Positions 23,072-36,249 of a DNA stretch of 64,000 bases are shown piece after piece (the stretch's first letter is position 1; each line of letters opens with the position of its first letter). The notes beneath the pieces were generated by a model. That model was not told the DNA's origin and did not search any database. It was given only the letters and a program-made list of their open reading frames with translations. The translations under genes and the position numbers were made by a program. The DNA lies in the NCBI RefSeq assembly GCF_040412425.1, contig NC_089761.1:22049644-22113643 (forward strand), read 5' to 3'. The DNA is from Macrobrachium rosenbergii. Lineage: Eukaryota > Arthropoda > Malacostraca > Decapoda > Palaemonidae.

Positions 23072-24094
23072 CTGTTTGAAAATACCACAGTTATCTCACA
23101 AGCTCCAATATTATACTTGATGAAAATCATTCCAAACTCTTTCCTTAATTACAATACAAAGAAATTACTGTGCTATCTATTAAACATGAAAATGAATTAA
23201 GTGAAATGCTATCAATTGAAAATTAATTACCCAAAACCCTTCAGTTACAAATATAAATCACTCAACAGTCATCTTTGTCAAGGCTAAAAATATACAGCAC
23301 TCCATTTATATGTACCATTATAAACCTACCACCAGCAACTTCAACCGTTTTCCATAAAAGATTCAACAAATTTTCCAACAAATATATTGAAATGATACAA
23401 ATAGGAGATCCACATAATCATCCTTTGTGCCAGATAAGCTACATATTCTGAGATATGCTATAAGTAAATTTCATCTCCTTTTGAATCCTCTGTCTAAAAT
23501 CATACATAAGAACTAATATTTTCTAATCATGAATAATCAAATAAACATTCAAAATGTACTTAAAAAACTTCCAACCAAATCTAAAGAGATTTTTATTTAC
23601 ATTAAATGATATCCCTACATTGACTCCCAGTACATACATCAAATAGACAACTTACCAAACCCTTTGCAAACCCTGTACAGTGTGTGACAAAGTTTAAAGA
23701 ACTGTAAATTATATCCTTCAACAAAAACCTAATTGGCAAAAAGAAAATGTACAGTAATTTACTTAGTAAATTAGAAATTTTACTAATGAAACTTACAATC
23801 CACTTTTTCAGCACAAACTGCAACCATTACAACACACTTTACCCATGATTTTGGGGGACATTCTTTTATTGCTGGCTAAGAATTCACTTCTCATGGTATG
23901 AAGCTGGCTTAGTTGTCATTTTTAAGCTGAATATTTGTACAGTACTTTGTTGCATTTTATAAAAAATGGAGGCCAACAAAAGTCAAATCATATGAAGTGT
24001 GCTGCAAATTTTTTGGTGGATGATGTCATCAGAATTTTAAGGGATGGAAATAGGATGAAATCATTTTATGTCACAAGAAACATACAGTACATAC
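23072..24094. other. Intron, nothing recognised
   Basis: AT-rich intron between coding exons 6 and 5. No repeat or coding signal is seen. Confidence 0.4.
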
Positions 24095-24267
24095 CTGGTG
24101 ACAGAATTTTTGAACTCTTCACTTTGCTCCTCCTTCCACTTCATTTCTATTTCTCTCTGCTCCTGTCTCTGTTGTACACGTATTTTGCGGAGGACAACTG
24201 AGTGCTTCCTTGCAAGTCTGCTTAGTTGGATTTTGTGCCCTTCACTGCCAAGGTGGTACTTGTACTC
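24095..24267 (-). CDS. Pep-like gene, coding exon 5 (second half of finger 1, coiled region)
   Basis: Encodes residues 298-354 plus two bases of 355. It begins EYKYHLGSEGHK, giving H302 and H308 of finger 1 (C-x2-C-x13-H-x5-H, the matrin/U1-type spacing). A basic then Gln/Glu/Lys-rich helical stretch (RVQQRQEQREIEMKWKEEQ) follows and is likely a coiled coil. The donor is GTATGTACTG. Two acceptors three bases apart (CCTTAG, or the next AG) would differ by one glutamate. Confidence 0.75.
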
Positions 24268-24491
24268 CTAAGGAAAGGAAAGGAAAGGAAGAAGAAGAAG
24301 GAAAAAAAAAAAAAAAAAATTTTAATTAAAGTAAAAAATGTCAAATTTCAATATCAGTTTGATTATCAAGTTTTGATAATACACATCTTGCTCTTCTATG
24401 ATCACACAGAAGCATATAATCAGTCTAAATTCAATAGCAACTTAAAAGAACAGCATGCAAAGGTAGGTTAGTAAAAAATGCTGCACCGTAC

Positions 24492-24819
24492 CTTAAATGT
24501 AATTGATCTCTGACTAGGACAATGCGGACATCGGAGCTCCACAAACAGCCTGCCTCCAACTCTTGGATGTCCCCTGCCTTCATTATTCACTGCCCGTTCT
24601 CCATCTGCTCCAATAGTTACCTGCACACCTCCTGGCCCATTAGATCCCTCTTCCTTATCCTCATCATCTTTGTTTTCCTTACTTTCCTGAGCCTTGTGTT
24701 CTCTTTCTGGGCCTAGACTATGAAATCTTTCCCGTTCAAGTTGAGCGTGTTTTTCCTCTTCATAGTTGTGGCTGTGATCAACTGAACTGTCACTCTCCAT
24801 ACTATCCATCCTTTCCATT
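24492..24819 (-). CDS. Pep-like gene, coding exon 4 (acidic linker and first half of finger 1)
   Basis: A 328-bp exon whose first base completes Arg188; it then encodes residues 189-297. The segment is highly charged (DDEDKEEG near the middle) and continues to a Gly-rich turn and RLFVELRCPHC. C285 and C288 are the metal-binding cysteines of finger 1; the two histidines are in the next exon, so the intron splits the finger. The acceptor is AATTGTCAG and the donor GTACGGTG. The finger is intact only when the two exons are joined in phase 0, which supports the model. Confidence 0.75.
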
Positions 24820-26040
24820 CTGACAATTACAAGAAGAAAATTACTTTTGGTTCTAATAACAAAATATCATATTTTTCTTTTCTTACTTAATCCTATCTAA
24901 AATTTAAATCCCACAAACAAAGCTACGTAAGGCTATCACTTACAAGAAACACTTAAGACTACATTGTCTACACAACACATGAGTAATCTTCACAAGTACA
25001 CACATATCCAATAGCTGCAAGTCATCCTTTACAGTTTAATCTTTCTCCATCAACCATACATGTTTCATTTTTAATGGGGTTAGAATCATACAAAGGAAAA
25101 AGAAAAACTGAAAACCCAAGAAAATATTAAATGTATTATCACAAATCTTTATTTGCTCAAGATAACTTTACACCCTTGGCAGTGATACTCTGTGCATCTA
25201 ATAGCCACCAGTAAACTTATGTTCAAGTGCATTAGTAAAGGATAAAATCTTTCAAAATTTCTTCTGTGCATTTACGAATACTGTCGTTTAAAAGACACCA
25301 ATTATTACTTAAATTCACAGATACGTTTTTAACTGCAATGGAAATATATTTTATATTTTATTGTGAAAAATAACAAACTCATACTCATCACCATATAACT
25401 AGAAAAATAAAATTAAACTTATACACTCTCCCAAACCATGGAACCATATACTGTATGTATTGCACCATTCTCAAAACTCAAATTATGTTTCACAGATAAA
25501 AGCAACTGGTTTTAAGCACGATTTATCCCTAAAGTGAATTTAAAGACTTTTCCCAGAATGAACATAATATGAAAATCAGCAAGACCCCCCATGAAAGTTT
25601 GATAAATTGCAACAGATCTGGGCCTAACTTTATTAATCTTATGTGTGCTCCCCCCCAAAACCCCCTCCCCAGAGATAAATTACTATTTACAGCACACACA
25701 CATATTCATCAGAAATCTTATCATCATAAAATAGCCTTTAACTGAGCAGGATGTATCCAGGTGCACAAAGCAAACTGTTACAAAAGAGAAATGGTTCCAT
25801 GCTACATACTCAGGCAATGGCCTATTGCTCTGTGTACTTACAATGCTCCTCATCACACTGCACACCTTCTTTGAGTGTGGATGAGCTGCCTTTCTATGAA
25901 AATGTTCTTGGGTGATGTCTAGACCATGATCAGAGGTCTTCTCAACTCTGCAGACATGAATCAGGTCGTATCTGATTGTCTATTCAGTGTACAGTACTCA
26001 TTCCTGTGTCATAAGCCTTCATCATAGCAGGAATAAAACT
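24820..26040. other. Intron, nothing recognised
   Basis: AT-rich start of the 10-kb intron between coding exons 4 and 3. No recognisable element is seen. Confidence 0.35.
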
Positions 26041-26049
26041 CGTCTTTAC

Positions 26050-28620
26050 TTAGAAGGCTTCTGTCCTGCAGATATCTTTCAATGTTCAAGGTGCTTACAA
26101 TGTGGCAATCTTCTCAGATGGAGCAGCAAGGGCTTTTCTACTTTGCCTCATTTTCCATGAGCCGAGCTCAATTCCGTGGTGTTATCTTTGGTTTGGCAGT
26201 TTACTGTTACAATTCTGGCAGTACCAGTGCCTCCTCTCCATACAGATGTTGCTACTTGAGGCTTTGGCTTCTTTGGTGCCTGCACATTTTTCTTCCAGCT
26301 GGGGTGCATCCTTTTGTGATTGAAAAACTGCTTTTCATCAGATTTGCAAAGTCAGAAGGGTTGGCCAGATCAATCCTCCTAAATGTTTTCTCTGACCCTT
26401 CACACCTCTTGTTTGCAGTCATCTCTGTGTGCACCCCTGTTCACAGTTACCATGGGCTCAGCTGCCCCGTTCTCAATTATTGCATTACTTTCAGATGGCG
26501 TATTTTCACTCTCCCTTGGCTGCTTCTGTGAGCAGTCTTCAACTTTCATGTCTTCTCAGCCCACTTCCATGACTTGGGTCTCCCTGCATTTCTGAGCTTG
26601 TCATTGCTTTTCGTTTCTGTCCTTGTAGCAGTTACATCCCTCACAAGGATTTCTTATAGAAGCTCCTGACCAAATGATGCTTGCTCCAGCCACTTTTTCA
26701 TCTTCTGAAGCCCATGACTTCTTGAACTCTTCCAGCAGCATCAGTGCAACTGATGCTTCTGACTTCCACCACTTATTTTTGGTATTCCAATGCCCAAGGC
26801 TTCCAAAGTTTCTCCAAGTTTGGCCTTCTTTTCTGCCTAAGCAGTGATACCGCCAGAACTTTTATGCCCGTGGTAACAACTTCCTAGTGTCATGGTTCTG
26901 CTCCCAAAGTCTATGCCTGATTTATGAATACGTACGTTGGTAAGGCTTTCCTTGGACCATTGTACAGGCTTTCTTGTGTTCTAGTTCTCAAACAGCTAAC
27001 TCCTGCCTCATTCACATTGGACTACATTTTGTATACTCTCCACTCTGTCTTGACCACAGCCCTTCTTTATGGCTTCAGCAGAAGTCTCCATTAGATGTTT
27101 CTATGTTCCACAGGGGCTACCTATTCTGCTGTTCTTGAGTCTGCTCCTGACTGCTCTGGCCTTGCCTGTTGCTCGTTTCTAAAGAGGGTATCATTTAGAC
27201 TTACTTTCATGTTCCTGTGGCATCAAATGGGAGTTCAGAAAATAGGACGCCTCACTTAGACGTGTGGGCCCAGTGACAGTGAAGTCTCTACCAATTGCCA
27301 TATCAGCTGTACTTCATGGTTTTGGTCCCCTAGATTCTTGACTTACCAATGATGACGTACTAGGGAGTCCATTCCGAAAGGCATTTGCAGTTATAGCTGA
27401 TCACCATTCTGGATTCTATCGCAACAAACCTAGAGGTTCAGGTCATCATTTACCTTTTCTGGAGCCTCCAGGAATGTCCCTTTTCAGCTTCACTTACTTC
27501 ACTGCACTGGAGTACAGTATATTCATTAATAGTAACTTCTCCTCCAGTCCTTGCTCCTTCACAGGTGGCCATGTGACTGACTGGCCTCCATTCCGTTTTC
27601 CAAGGAATGGCTGCTGTCACTGTTGCCACTCCTTGCCATTCTTTTGCCAAGACTCATCATCAACTACTAGGCCAGATTGAAGCTTCAAATGAAAACCGAT
27701 CTCACCATAAACACTGCCTTCTTTGTATTAGTATTTGCTAGTCTTGACTGTTGTGTCTCATGCTGCCTGTCTCCAATCCCATTTTCAGTGCAGCCTTATG
27801 AAAATCAATCCTTTTCCAATGATTTGATCATTTACTTTAGTACAGTAATCTGTTACAAGAATTATAGTGGATTTCCAGTTTGAGACTTCACTTCAGTTCT
27901 GTCCCACCTTACTCGCTGACCATACTCTTCTCTTGGATACGCCAGTTTTCTCAAGACCCTTTGGCCAACACTCTGCATTATCTTGGGCTGTTCTAAATGT
28001 GTCAGTGACCTCCATATCCTTCAAGGGTTTCACACTCTAGTTGCTGATCCTTGTTTGGTCTTCAACTGCTGCAGGTTGGTGGAATGGCTTCTCTTTTAAC
28101 ATCTAGAATGGCTATCTTCTATGTTCATGCACTGCCTTTTATGGGTCAAGTGCTTTCTTTGTAATATGAGAGTTCTCTGAGGTTTTCAGCATATAAATCA
28201 TCAAGACTGGCCTTTGAAGAAACTATTTCATCTCGGCTACGGAGATTCTCTCTTGGACTTGCATATGGTCATTTCCTTCACTCAGGACTAGGGTCCTGGA
28301 CACCTGTACCCTTTCATCTGCTCTAACTTTGTCAACCAGTGGTCTCTGCCATCTCTAGGGAATAAACTGGGAATGGCCATGCTCACTATGATCTCTAGGG
28401 CTTCCACCATATATGACTTTGCTCTCTGCTGAGTTTTTTTCTTGTGCTGTTACTGAATTTGCCTCCTTGTCTATCTTCATGGCTGACCATGTCCTTACCT
28501 TTGATACGGAGTTAAAAACAATCATCTCAATAACCCAGCCTTCATTAACTCTATTGCCTTCCTCCCTTACCTGCTGTCTCAGATGATAACTGGTACAACA
28601 GAATCAGGAGAATCAGTAAG
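26050..28620 (-). pseudogene. Unidentified decayed coding-like region
   Basis: About 2.6 kb with higher GC than the rest of the intron. On the minus strand, long readable but repeatedly interrupted peptide stretches appear, for example around 26100-26560 (SESNAIIENGAAEPM, then a His/Lys-rich FFNHKRMH) and around 27900-28000 (GLEKTGVSKRRVWSASK). I do not recognise the protein. It may be an old mobile-element ORF or a processed pseudogene. It cannot be part of the Pep-like CDS because the flanking exons already join in phase. Confidence 0.3.
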
Positions 28621-29280
28621 TATATCAAGTACTGTAACTGGGAGTTGGTTGAATATGGACTAGGAAAAGATTTTTTTTTTTTTTTTTAACTTTTGGGTTC
28701 ATACACATGGATGCATCGCCCACAGTTAAAGGCTATCTTATGATGAATGGATGGTATAAAAGCTAGTTTGATTCTAAAAATACAGTACTGTTCAAGTATA
28801 ATCTCTTCAGCCTTTTAAAAGTGAAATGCCTGACTTTTGCACTCAAAATGGAGGTATGTCAGGTCAAGTTAAATAGGAGCTAATCAAAAAAGGAAATTCT
28901 TTTTACATTACACCACCTTTCTCTGTACGGTATTTATGATATACATCAGTAACCTATACATTTTTAGTAAACATAGTAAATAAATAAAACAATAAATCAT
29001 AAATAACAATGTGAAAATTATTTTAATCTATTCTCAACAAGCTGAAAAGTTTGTAATGGCAATTACTGAAAATGTCATAACTAGCAACAATTAATCTATT
29101 ATATTAGGCTAAGAAAATCAGTTGTGGAATCCTTATGAAAGATATAGTTTTATCTGCTAAGTAGATAGCACTTACTAAAAATATTTTTCAATGTACATAT
29201 AGTCCCCAACTTACACCTGGGTTACGTCCCCAATGGTATAACTTGAATAGGTTTCAACTTGGCATAATAGATATTTTGTA

Positions 29281-29686
29281 AGAGTAATCCCTCAATTATC
29301 TGGATTACCATTATCCAAACTCGACATTACCCAACACACCCAGACAAGGGGATGATCAAGGCCCCAACGATATGATGTATATAAATTTCAAAATACCTGA
29401 AAAACTGCCCACAAATGGTTAGCAATACTGTACTGTGCAGCCTCAAGAAAATGTTTTTAACTGCCCACACTTGGACTGGCAAAGTTTTTTTTGAGGGGGA
29501 GGGGGTTGTTTTGGAAGATGGGTAGAAGTGGGGAGCAGTTTATTTGACTGGGAGGGGGTAGGATCCAGTGTTGGATGGGCAAAGAGGGCTAGGTAGATCT
29601 GACTTGATAACGCTTGTTTGTTTTCATGTTGTTTATGATATAGTAATTCACATTTTATTAAAAGAATATGTACGTACTGAGATATG

Positions 29687-29759
<73 letters not shown>

Positions 29760-29923
29760 AACAACCAAGGTATGTTTTCACTGTAGTCGAAGTACAGCAA
29801 CACACACACTTCTTCACTTTATTTATATTTTATATGCTGCAGTATTCTTGTTTATATTTTTACTGTATTTTCTATATTTTCTAATTTTTTATTCTTTCAA
29901 ACCAAAGGATAAATGCAATTGTG

Positions 29924-29985
<62 letters not shown>

Positions 29986-30140
29986 AGAATAACCGAGGTA
30001 TGTTTACACTGAAGTCTAAGAAAATTAACACACTACTTTTTAATTTACATTTTATGCTGCAGCATTCTCGTTTTACAGTTTTACTGTATTTTCTCATTTT
30101 CTATTCCTTTCAAACTGATAAATGCAATTGTGTGCATAGG

Positions 30141-30223
<83 letters not shown>

Positions 30224-30857
30224 GTAAACATTACATGTGGCAGAACAATAGGTATTTTTATTATACATATTACAATGATGATACATCAATGTAATAACAC
30301 AGTATAAATGGATTCTGTGAGTAAAATAACAGCTTCATTACCATTACCAACATCTTAAATGCAGCTGTAATAGCCTATTTGACTTTTGCAAATGGATACC
30401 ATGAGTGTAACACCTGGGCTTAGCCTAGGTCTATAGTTCACACATACACATTTTTATCTCATGTATATGGCAATACAATATGGTAACAACTAATAGGGAA
30501 GTTGCTGTACAAAAATACATTAACGGTCATAAAACCATGGTAAGCTGTCGGTAAACACAGGCAGGCTACCTGTCTAATGAACTGTGTCATTTACCAGAGA
30601 AAAGAAGGGGTTGCATTTTTTTTAAGTGTCTTAATGCAGATAACTGCCTTTTGCATAAAGTTTTCAGTTTAAAGTTTGTTGCTTGTTGTTTATAAGCATA
30701 CTGAGTATTTAGTTATGTGGTATTGACAAGGTTAGGTGAGGAAGGGTATGGAGTTGCCCTTGAAACCCTTATATTTTTTTACTCGCCATTAGTATCCAGA
30801 TTTCGTTATTATCTGAGACCTTTGGCTCTATTAATCCGCATAACTGAAGGATTACGG
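29281..30857. mobile_element. pogo/Tigger-like non-autonomous element, copy B
   Basis: Flanked by TA (29279-29280 and 30858-30859). Termini read AGAGTAATCCCTCAATTATC on the left and, as reverse complement, CCGTAATCCTTCAGTTATG on the right, an imperfect inverted repeat. The interior contains three long (GA)n arrays in a tandem arrangement and the TTTTGCAAATGGAT segment shared with copy A. There is no transposase. Confidence 0.5.
29689..30221 (+). repeat. Compound tandem repeat: ~150-170-bp spacer plus (GA)n, three GA arrays
   Basis: (GA)n runs at about 29689-29758, 29927-29982 and 30142-30221 are separated by two copies of one sequence: AGGTATGTTT..CACTG.AGTC, TTTTATGCTGCAG.ATTC, TTTACTGTATTTTCT, AAATGCAATTGTGTGCA. 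The array as a whole is a short tandem duplication with the microsatellite included in the unit. Confidence 0.85.
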
Positions 30858-32097
30858 TATTAGCTATTTTATTTTAGCATTATCCATTCTATATTTACTA
30901 AAGTGACTCATCATATATAAATAATTTTTCAAGTGCATTTACATTATTTACCTTTGTGTGCAATACCTTTTTAATTAATTTACTGATGTTGATCTGAAAC
31001 ATTTTTTAAGCATATTTCTTGGAAATTTTGATAAGTCATAAAGAAGGCCTGGCATAATTTGGGGACAATCTGTACTTTAACTGAAATCTCTACATAACAC
31101 ACACATTCTAAGTATATTTTCTTTAATTACTTCAACAACGGGTGACCATGCATAGCACAGTAACATAATTTATGGTCATTTAAGACTGAATGTTAACAGT
31201 GCCACTTGCTTCTCAGAAAAATTGTGGTTCACAACGGTTTTGGACATTCAGTTTTGGACATTCAGTTAACTACCAAAGAAAAAGCATTTACAACGAGAAT
31301 CAAATCGTGGAGGTTAATCATCTTGCTGTCACAGGGGCCATAAACCAGATGTTCCAATTTAGGCTTGACATACCAACAATAAGTTCTGTGATGGTGTTCT
31401 ATTTCATGAACTGCTTACTTGGCCTACTCCTCATTTTTTCATAACTACTCCTAGCATTCAACCTGAAATTTTCTGAGTACCTCATTTTCATTTTGTCTAC
31501 ATTTTTAATGTGACCATCTCCCTTTGACAGTACTATTGTCTTTTACCTTTTAAATTTGCCTCCTTGGCATAGTATTACAGCATCTTTGACAAAACTTTAA
31601 GCACTTGCATATACTTTAGGCTCATTCTTTCACCCTTTCCTTTAAAGTATGACCAGTCTTGTCTCCTACCATATTTTTCTAAGCCTTTTTCTGTGGCACT
31701 GGCTTCAGTCTTCTTCATGTTGCTTAAAAATGTAGCAGAAAGCAAGCCAGTTTGTCCTAATCTACCTTACTGTGGCACTGCTCTCATTTCTGTTTCTTGT
31801 GACAATGCACTAGTCCTAAATTGGTATTATTCCTATATTATCTTTGTAAGCCTTCTCATATGCTCATTCTAAATGGCAACTCATGGCTGTTGCAAACAGA
31901 ATCTTTACCATACTTTCTGTAAAGCACTTCCATCCTTTCCTCTTCCAAACATTCCCTTATTAATGGATATCATGTTGGTTGAGACAGTAAGTGCAAAAAT
32001 CCTGATTCTTGAAAAATCACTTCTGTTACCTTTCGGATTGAGAAAGAATTAACAAAAATGTAGAAACAGGCCTACAGACTTAGAGATTTCAGGCATA
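30858..32097. other. Intron, mostly unassigned
   Basis: AT-rich intron. Positions 31450-31950 have a slightly different texture, with short decayed minus-strand reading stretches, but nothing I can name. Confidence 0.3.
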
Positions 32098-32380
32098 CAT
32101 GCCAAACACTGGGGCAACAAGGGCCATTCAGCGCTGAAACGGACATTGACAGTAAAAAGGTTTGAAAGGTGTAACAGGAGGAAAACCTTGCAGTTGTACT
32201 ATGAATCAATTATTGGGAGAGGGTGTTAAGTCATATGGAAGAAAAAAATATGAACAGAGGTACAGTAAAAGGAATGAAAGAGGTTGCAGCTAGGGGCTGA
32301 AGGACACTACAAAGAACCTTAAGTAATGCCTAAATTGCATCACATTACATGCACTGACAGCACTAACCCACTACAGAGGA
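32098..32380 (+). repeat. ~250-bp interspersed repeat, copy 2
   Basis: Nearly full-length copy of the family with blocks CATTCAGCGCTGAAACGG, GTAACAGGAGGAAAACCTTG, ATGAATCAATTATTGGGAGAG, GGTTGCAGCTAGGGG and TAAGTAATGCCT..GCACTGACAGCACTA. No pol III box or tail is obvious. Confidence 0.85.
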
Positions 32381-32491
32381 AACAGGCCTACATGAAGAAG
32401 AGAAATGTTGATAAACCTACTGGCAAATAATATCACATGAGAGTACAGAGTAAAATTTTATGATGCTCACTTGAGGCTTACACTTCACTTC

Positions 32492-32565
32492 AAAATGGAG
32501 ATAAGGTTATTCAAAAAGATAAGGTAAGAAAATGGAGATAAGGCTATTCAAAAAGATAATGTAAG
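32492..32565 (+). repeat. Tandem duplication, ~37-bp unit
   Basis: Two adjacent copies of AAATGGAGATAAGG.TATTCAAAAAGAT with minor differences. Confidence 0.85.
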
Positions 32566-34492
32566 ATTTCTTGAAGTGCAACTACAAAATACTGAGATTC
32601 AGGGCAACATATTTCACAAACACCAGCATTTTAACACTTCTTTTGTGTCATTCACATTTTTTTTTATGCATTTCTGTTGCACCTTCTCATTTTCATAATG
32701 TGATGCCTGATATTTCCTGAATTATTTGCCTGTTGTGCTTTTGTCACTGTTACAATACAATTTTCACCAAGTTGACTGAATTTTAATACAGTCAGTGATC
32801 TTCAGTGTTGTTTTCAATGTGTCAAGTTTTTGTTCACTTCCTGTTCACAAATCTACTTTATTCATGCCAAGTATACTGGACTATTAGCGTAAATCTGAAA
32901 CTTTGCTTTGCACTCACTGGCGTCTAATGTTTGCATGGTATGTTTACATCCTGTTTGCTTGTGCTACAGTAACAGTTACTTTGTTTTACTTGAGTGGTCA
33001 AGTATTGTCTGATTACTGCATTCATTGTGACACAATCCACTTGTGTGGGTAAGGAAATACAAAAGTATTTAGTGTAGGATCCAGCTATGTTTGCATGGAC
33101 TGACTTGCAAGTTGTTTACTGATTGTCTCCTTATTCACTGGTGAAAGTACACACAGCACCATACCCACAAACAATTCTATCCGGCCTCCTGGCAAATCAT
33201 CGAATTCATCTTGTTGCAATGAGACTGCCCTCCAACATGGTTTCCAATATCATGCCTCCTCCCTACTGTGAAGGCTGTATGCCTAAGAAGTAGGTCTTCA
33301 CAGGTCTCAACACATTCTTCATCCTTTCTCTTCCAAAGAGGAACATGCAACCCTTAACAAGAATAGATCATAATCTAAGAAAAATAAGGTACTGTACAAA
33401 CTTGATTTCTCAAGGGTATCATGAATCACAAGGGAGAGGTTGTTCTCAACAATAAGCTCATCACAACAGCTTTCATTATGATTATGAAGACTCCTTTTTC
33501 TTACAACCTATTTCCTTACAGTTAGCCTAATATACAACCCTTTTCTTCTCATACTGACCTTTATTACAGCTATTCACAATAAGATAGAACTTTCCTTCAT
33601 TACCTTATGATGCTTGTACTTCCAGATAACAAATACTGACGAAGTACTGAATAGTCAACGTCTGTGGCAACTGTCAACCTGACACCATTTTTTGTTTTTA
33701 TTAATTATTACGTGTTGCTCATCAGGTGTATATCCAGCTTCATTTGTGCCTCTCATTTAGGCTGCCCTTAAAATTACTCCATGGTTCTCCAATATCTGAT
33801 CCTCAACCTTACAAGAAAGCATAAAAAAAAAATATAAAACAGTGTTCTTGGATGACATGTCTAAATTGGAACACCTGGCTGATGGTTCTATTTCTTTGTT
33901 CATTACCCATTAACAAAATTAACCCTGAACCTGAATGAGTTTTCCCTGAAGCTGACAGAAGGTTTGTGCCAAAAAATGTTTTCCGAGACTTTAAGTGCCA
34001 TATTCAAAATTTTAAGCGAAACATGTATGGAGGAGAGACCTAAAATGAACACACAGTATAACTGCATTGCTTATCAATTAAAATACTTCAATAAAGCAGA
34101 GTATTCAAACTCAAACATGCATTACCTCTAACTGAATTCACGGTACTTGAATTGCATTACCAACTTATTCATTCACTTTGCAACATTCATTCATTATTAG
34201 AGACTAAAATAAAGGTCAAAGACATGTAAAGTACTTAGCTGCCCAGCTTAATCACCATAATAATACTTTACATATCCATCTTAAGATCCTTTGGAAAAGA
34301 TATTTTGTATCAGTGGGATTCTTGGTAACTCAACACTGTCGATATGTGATGATTTCCAAGTCATTGTTCTTCTGTGGTCCTCATACTCTCCTTTGACTAA
34401 GCTCAAGTGTCATTCAGTATCAAATTATAAAAAATTTATCACTGGTGTAGATCCCATGATGACAAGTAACACTAAAGTGTAAACTTCATTTT
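32566..34492. other. Intron, nothing recognised
   Basis: Remainder of the large intron. Positions 32880-33360 are slightly GC-richer. No element or exon can be supported. Confidence 0.3.
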
Positions 34493-34605
34493 CTTATTCC
34501 TTCTTCAGCAGGGACACACAAATTGGTACTCTTTTCAGCTTCAATTCGTTACCTTATTTCTTCTTCAGCAGGGACACACAAAATGGTAGTTTTCAATTTC
34601 AATCC
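34493..34605 (+). repeat. 60-bp tandem duplication near the exon 3 donor
   Basis: CTTCTTCAGCAGGGACACAC occurs at about 34501 and 34561, exactly 60 bp apart, with matching flanks. Confidence 0.8.
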
Positions 34606-34784
34606 AGTAACAAGGCCTCTTGCTAGGCTAAAACAAAGGTGTCAATTGACATCTATTTGCACTGGTAGATCTATTTTCATGAATGCCTGCTTACTTCTTT
34701 CCATCAATTTCTGTAAGAATGAAACTTAAATCATGACACTTCTTTCTTTCAATATTTATGCATTTCTCTTTTCTGGGTGTTTAC

Positions 34785-34990
34785 CTCTGTCGTTTACGTG
34801 ATGGCCCTGGGTGGCCATGAGGGGAGGGCCTCCTCCTTGGCATAGCAGAATATCTGTTATTACGATAGCGAGGGGAACCAGAAGTTGATTTCTCTCGCTC
34901 ATAATGGTGACCTCTCCCCTCCTCATGGTACGGCCTGGGTTCATGAGATCTCCGGTCTTCCCCAAAGTGCCTGCGGTCTCTCGACTCCTC
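34785..34990 (-). CDS. Pep-like gene, coding exon 3 (charged, RS-like)
   Basis: Encodes residues 120-187 plus two bases of residue 188. The stretch is rich in Arg, Glu, His and Ser (EESRDRRHFGEDRRSHEP...), with a proline/arginine-rich end (RRRPSPHGHPGPSRKRQR) that resembles a nuclear localisation signal. The acceptor is ATTTAACCAG and the donor GTAAACACC. A 60-bp local duplication (34493-34605) lies in the downstream intron. The likely role is nuclear import and RNA or protein contacts, inferred from composition only. Confidence 0.7.
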
Positions 34991-36249
34991 CTGGTTAAAT
35001 AAGACTTGGGAACTAAGCTTTCATCATTTCAGCATTGGGGAATTGCCTGGTGGCTGGCTGACAACAACCTTCAAACAATGTAAGTAAACACTACAGATTA
35101 AGAAGCTAGGAACCAGAGATTGGTGTTTGTATCTCTGGTAACATCAATTATGAAATGCAGAATGTTAACCCAGAATTTTTTTATTTTTAACTATTTTTAG
35201 GCCCTGTTTTTTATCAGTAAGCAATATCTGGGAAATCCCATTCAGAATTAATGTTAAAATTGCTGTCTGGGGCTCAAAATACATGATTTCTTTAATAATC
35301 GGTCATGTCTTCCCAAAAACATATTTCTCTAATAATCGGCCACATTTTCCAAATTAACTAATCGTTGCAGTATTAACATCTACTTTTTCTAAATGAGATA
35401 AAAGCTCTGTTTTCTACTACAGTACTTGGCTTCCTTTAACCATGAAGAAAATCAACATTTATTTTGGCATTTTTTAGTATTAGCCTTCAAATGAGATAAG
35501 GTTTTTCCATTCATGACCTGTAAATGAGTTATACTTTATAATAATAGAGCTTACCAAGGCATGATCCAGTTGTCTTCAAGGTTTAAAACAGACAGCAATA
35601 GAACATGTTTAAACCACTGCTTCTACTGCCTCAGAATAAATGGCATTTATCATATATCAACTAGTTCCATCTGGAAACTCATAAATTTTTAACTGAAATC
35701 ACTATCACCAGGCGACTTTTCATGGAATTACATCGGAATCCTTCCATACAAAAGGATTACTTTGATAAGTACAGTAATTCTGTCCTGAGGCCCAATATTC
35801 TCCCCTTTTAAAGGAACAAATCACTTCACTGACTAATACAATGAAATCATTGGCAAGAGAACTTACTCCTTCAGTATTAAATTTATCCTGTGAATAACAC
35901 AATCAACAACCTATTCAACAGACTCCACAATCAAAGTCAAATTAGTTAATGAAGTGAACACAAAATGTACCAAAGATCTGATTACCATATTTGCAAATGA
36001 AAAGGATGTTGAGTGCAATTATGTACAGTAAACCATGCACCACCTATCAAATGTTTAAGAGATAGTCTGAATAGAGCTACCTTTTATTTTCAATGTACTT
36101 TATTTGTAAGTACGTCCTGTCATATATTTATTTCCACACAATACACTCAGTATAACCATTGTTAAAGTGACAAAAAAAGCTAAATTTATTTTTGCAAAAA
36201 ATCATAACATTAAAATTTCAGTACAAGAATTTTTTTCTTCATTTCTTTG
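34991..36249. other. Intron, nothing recognised
   Basis: AT-rich intron sequence directly upstream (minus strand) of coding exon 3. No repeat or exon signal is recognised. Confidence 0.35.

Noticed and set aside
29443..30227. Arg-Glu repeat frames on the plus strand and Ser-Leu frames on the minus strand
   Set aside because: They are (GA)n arrays in translation inside a DNA element.
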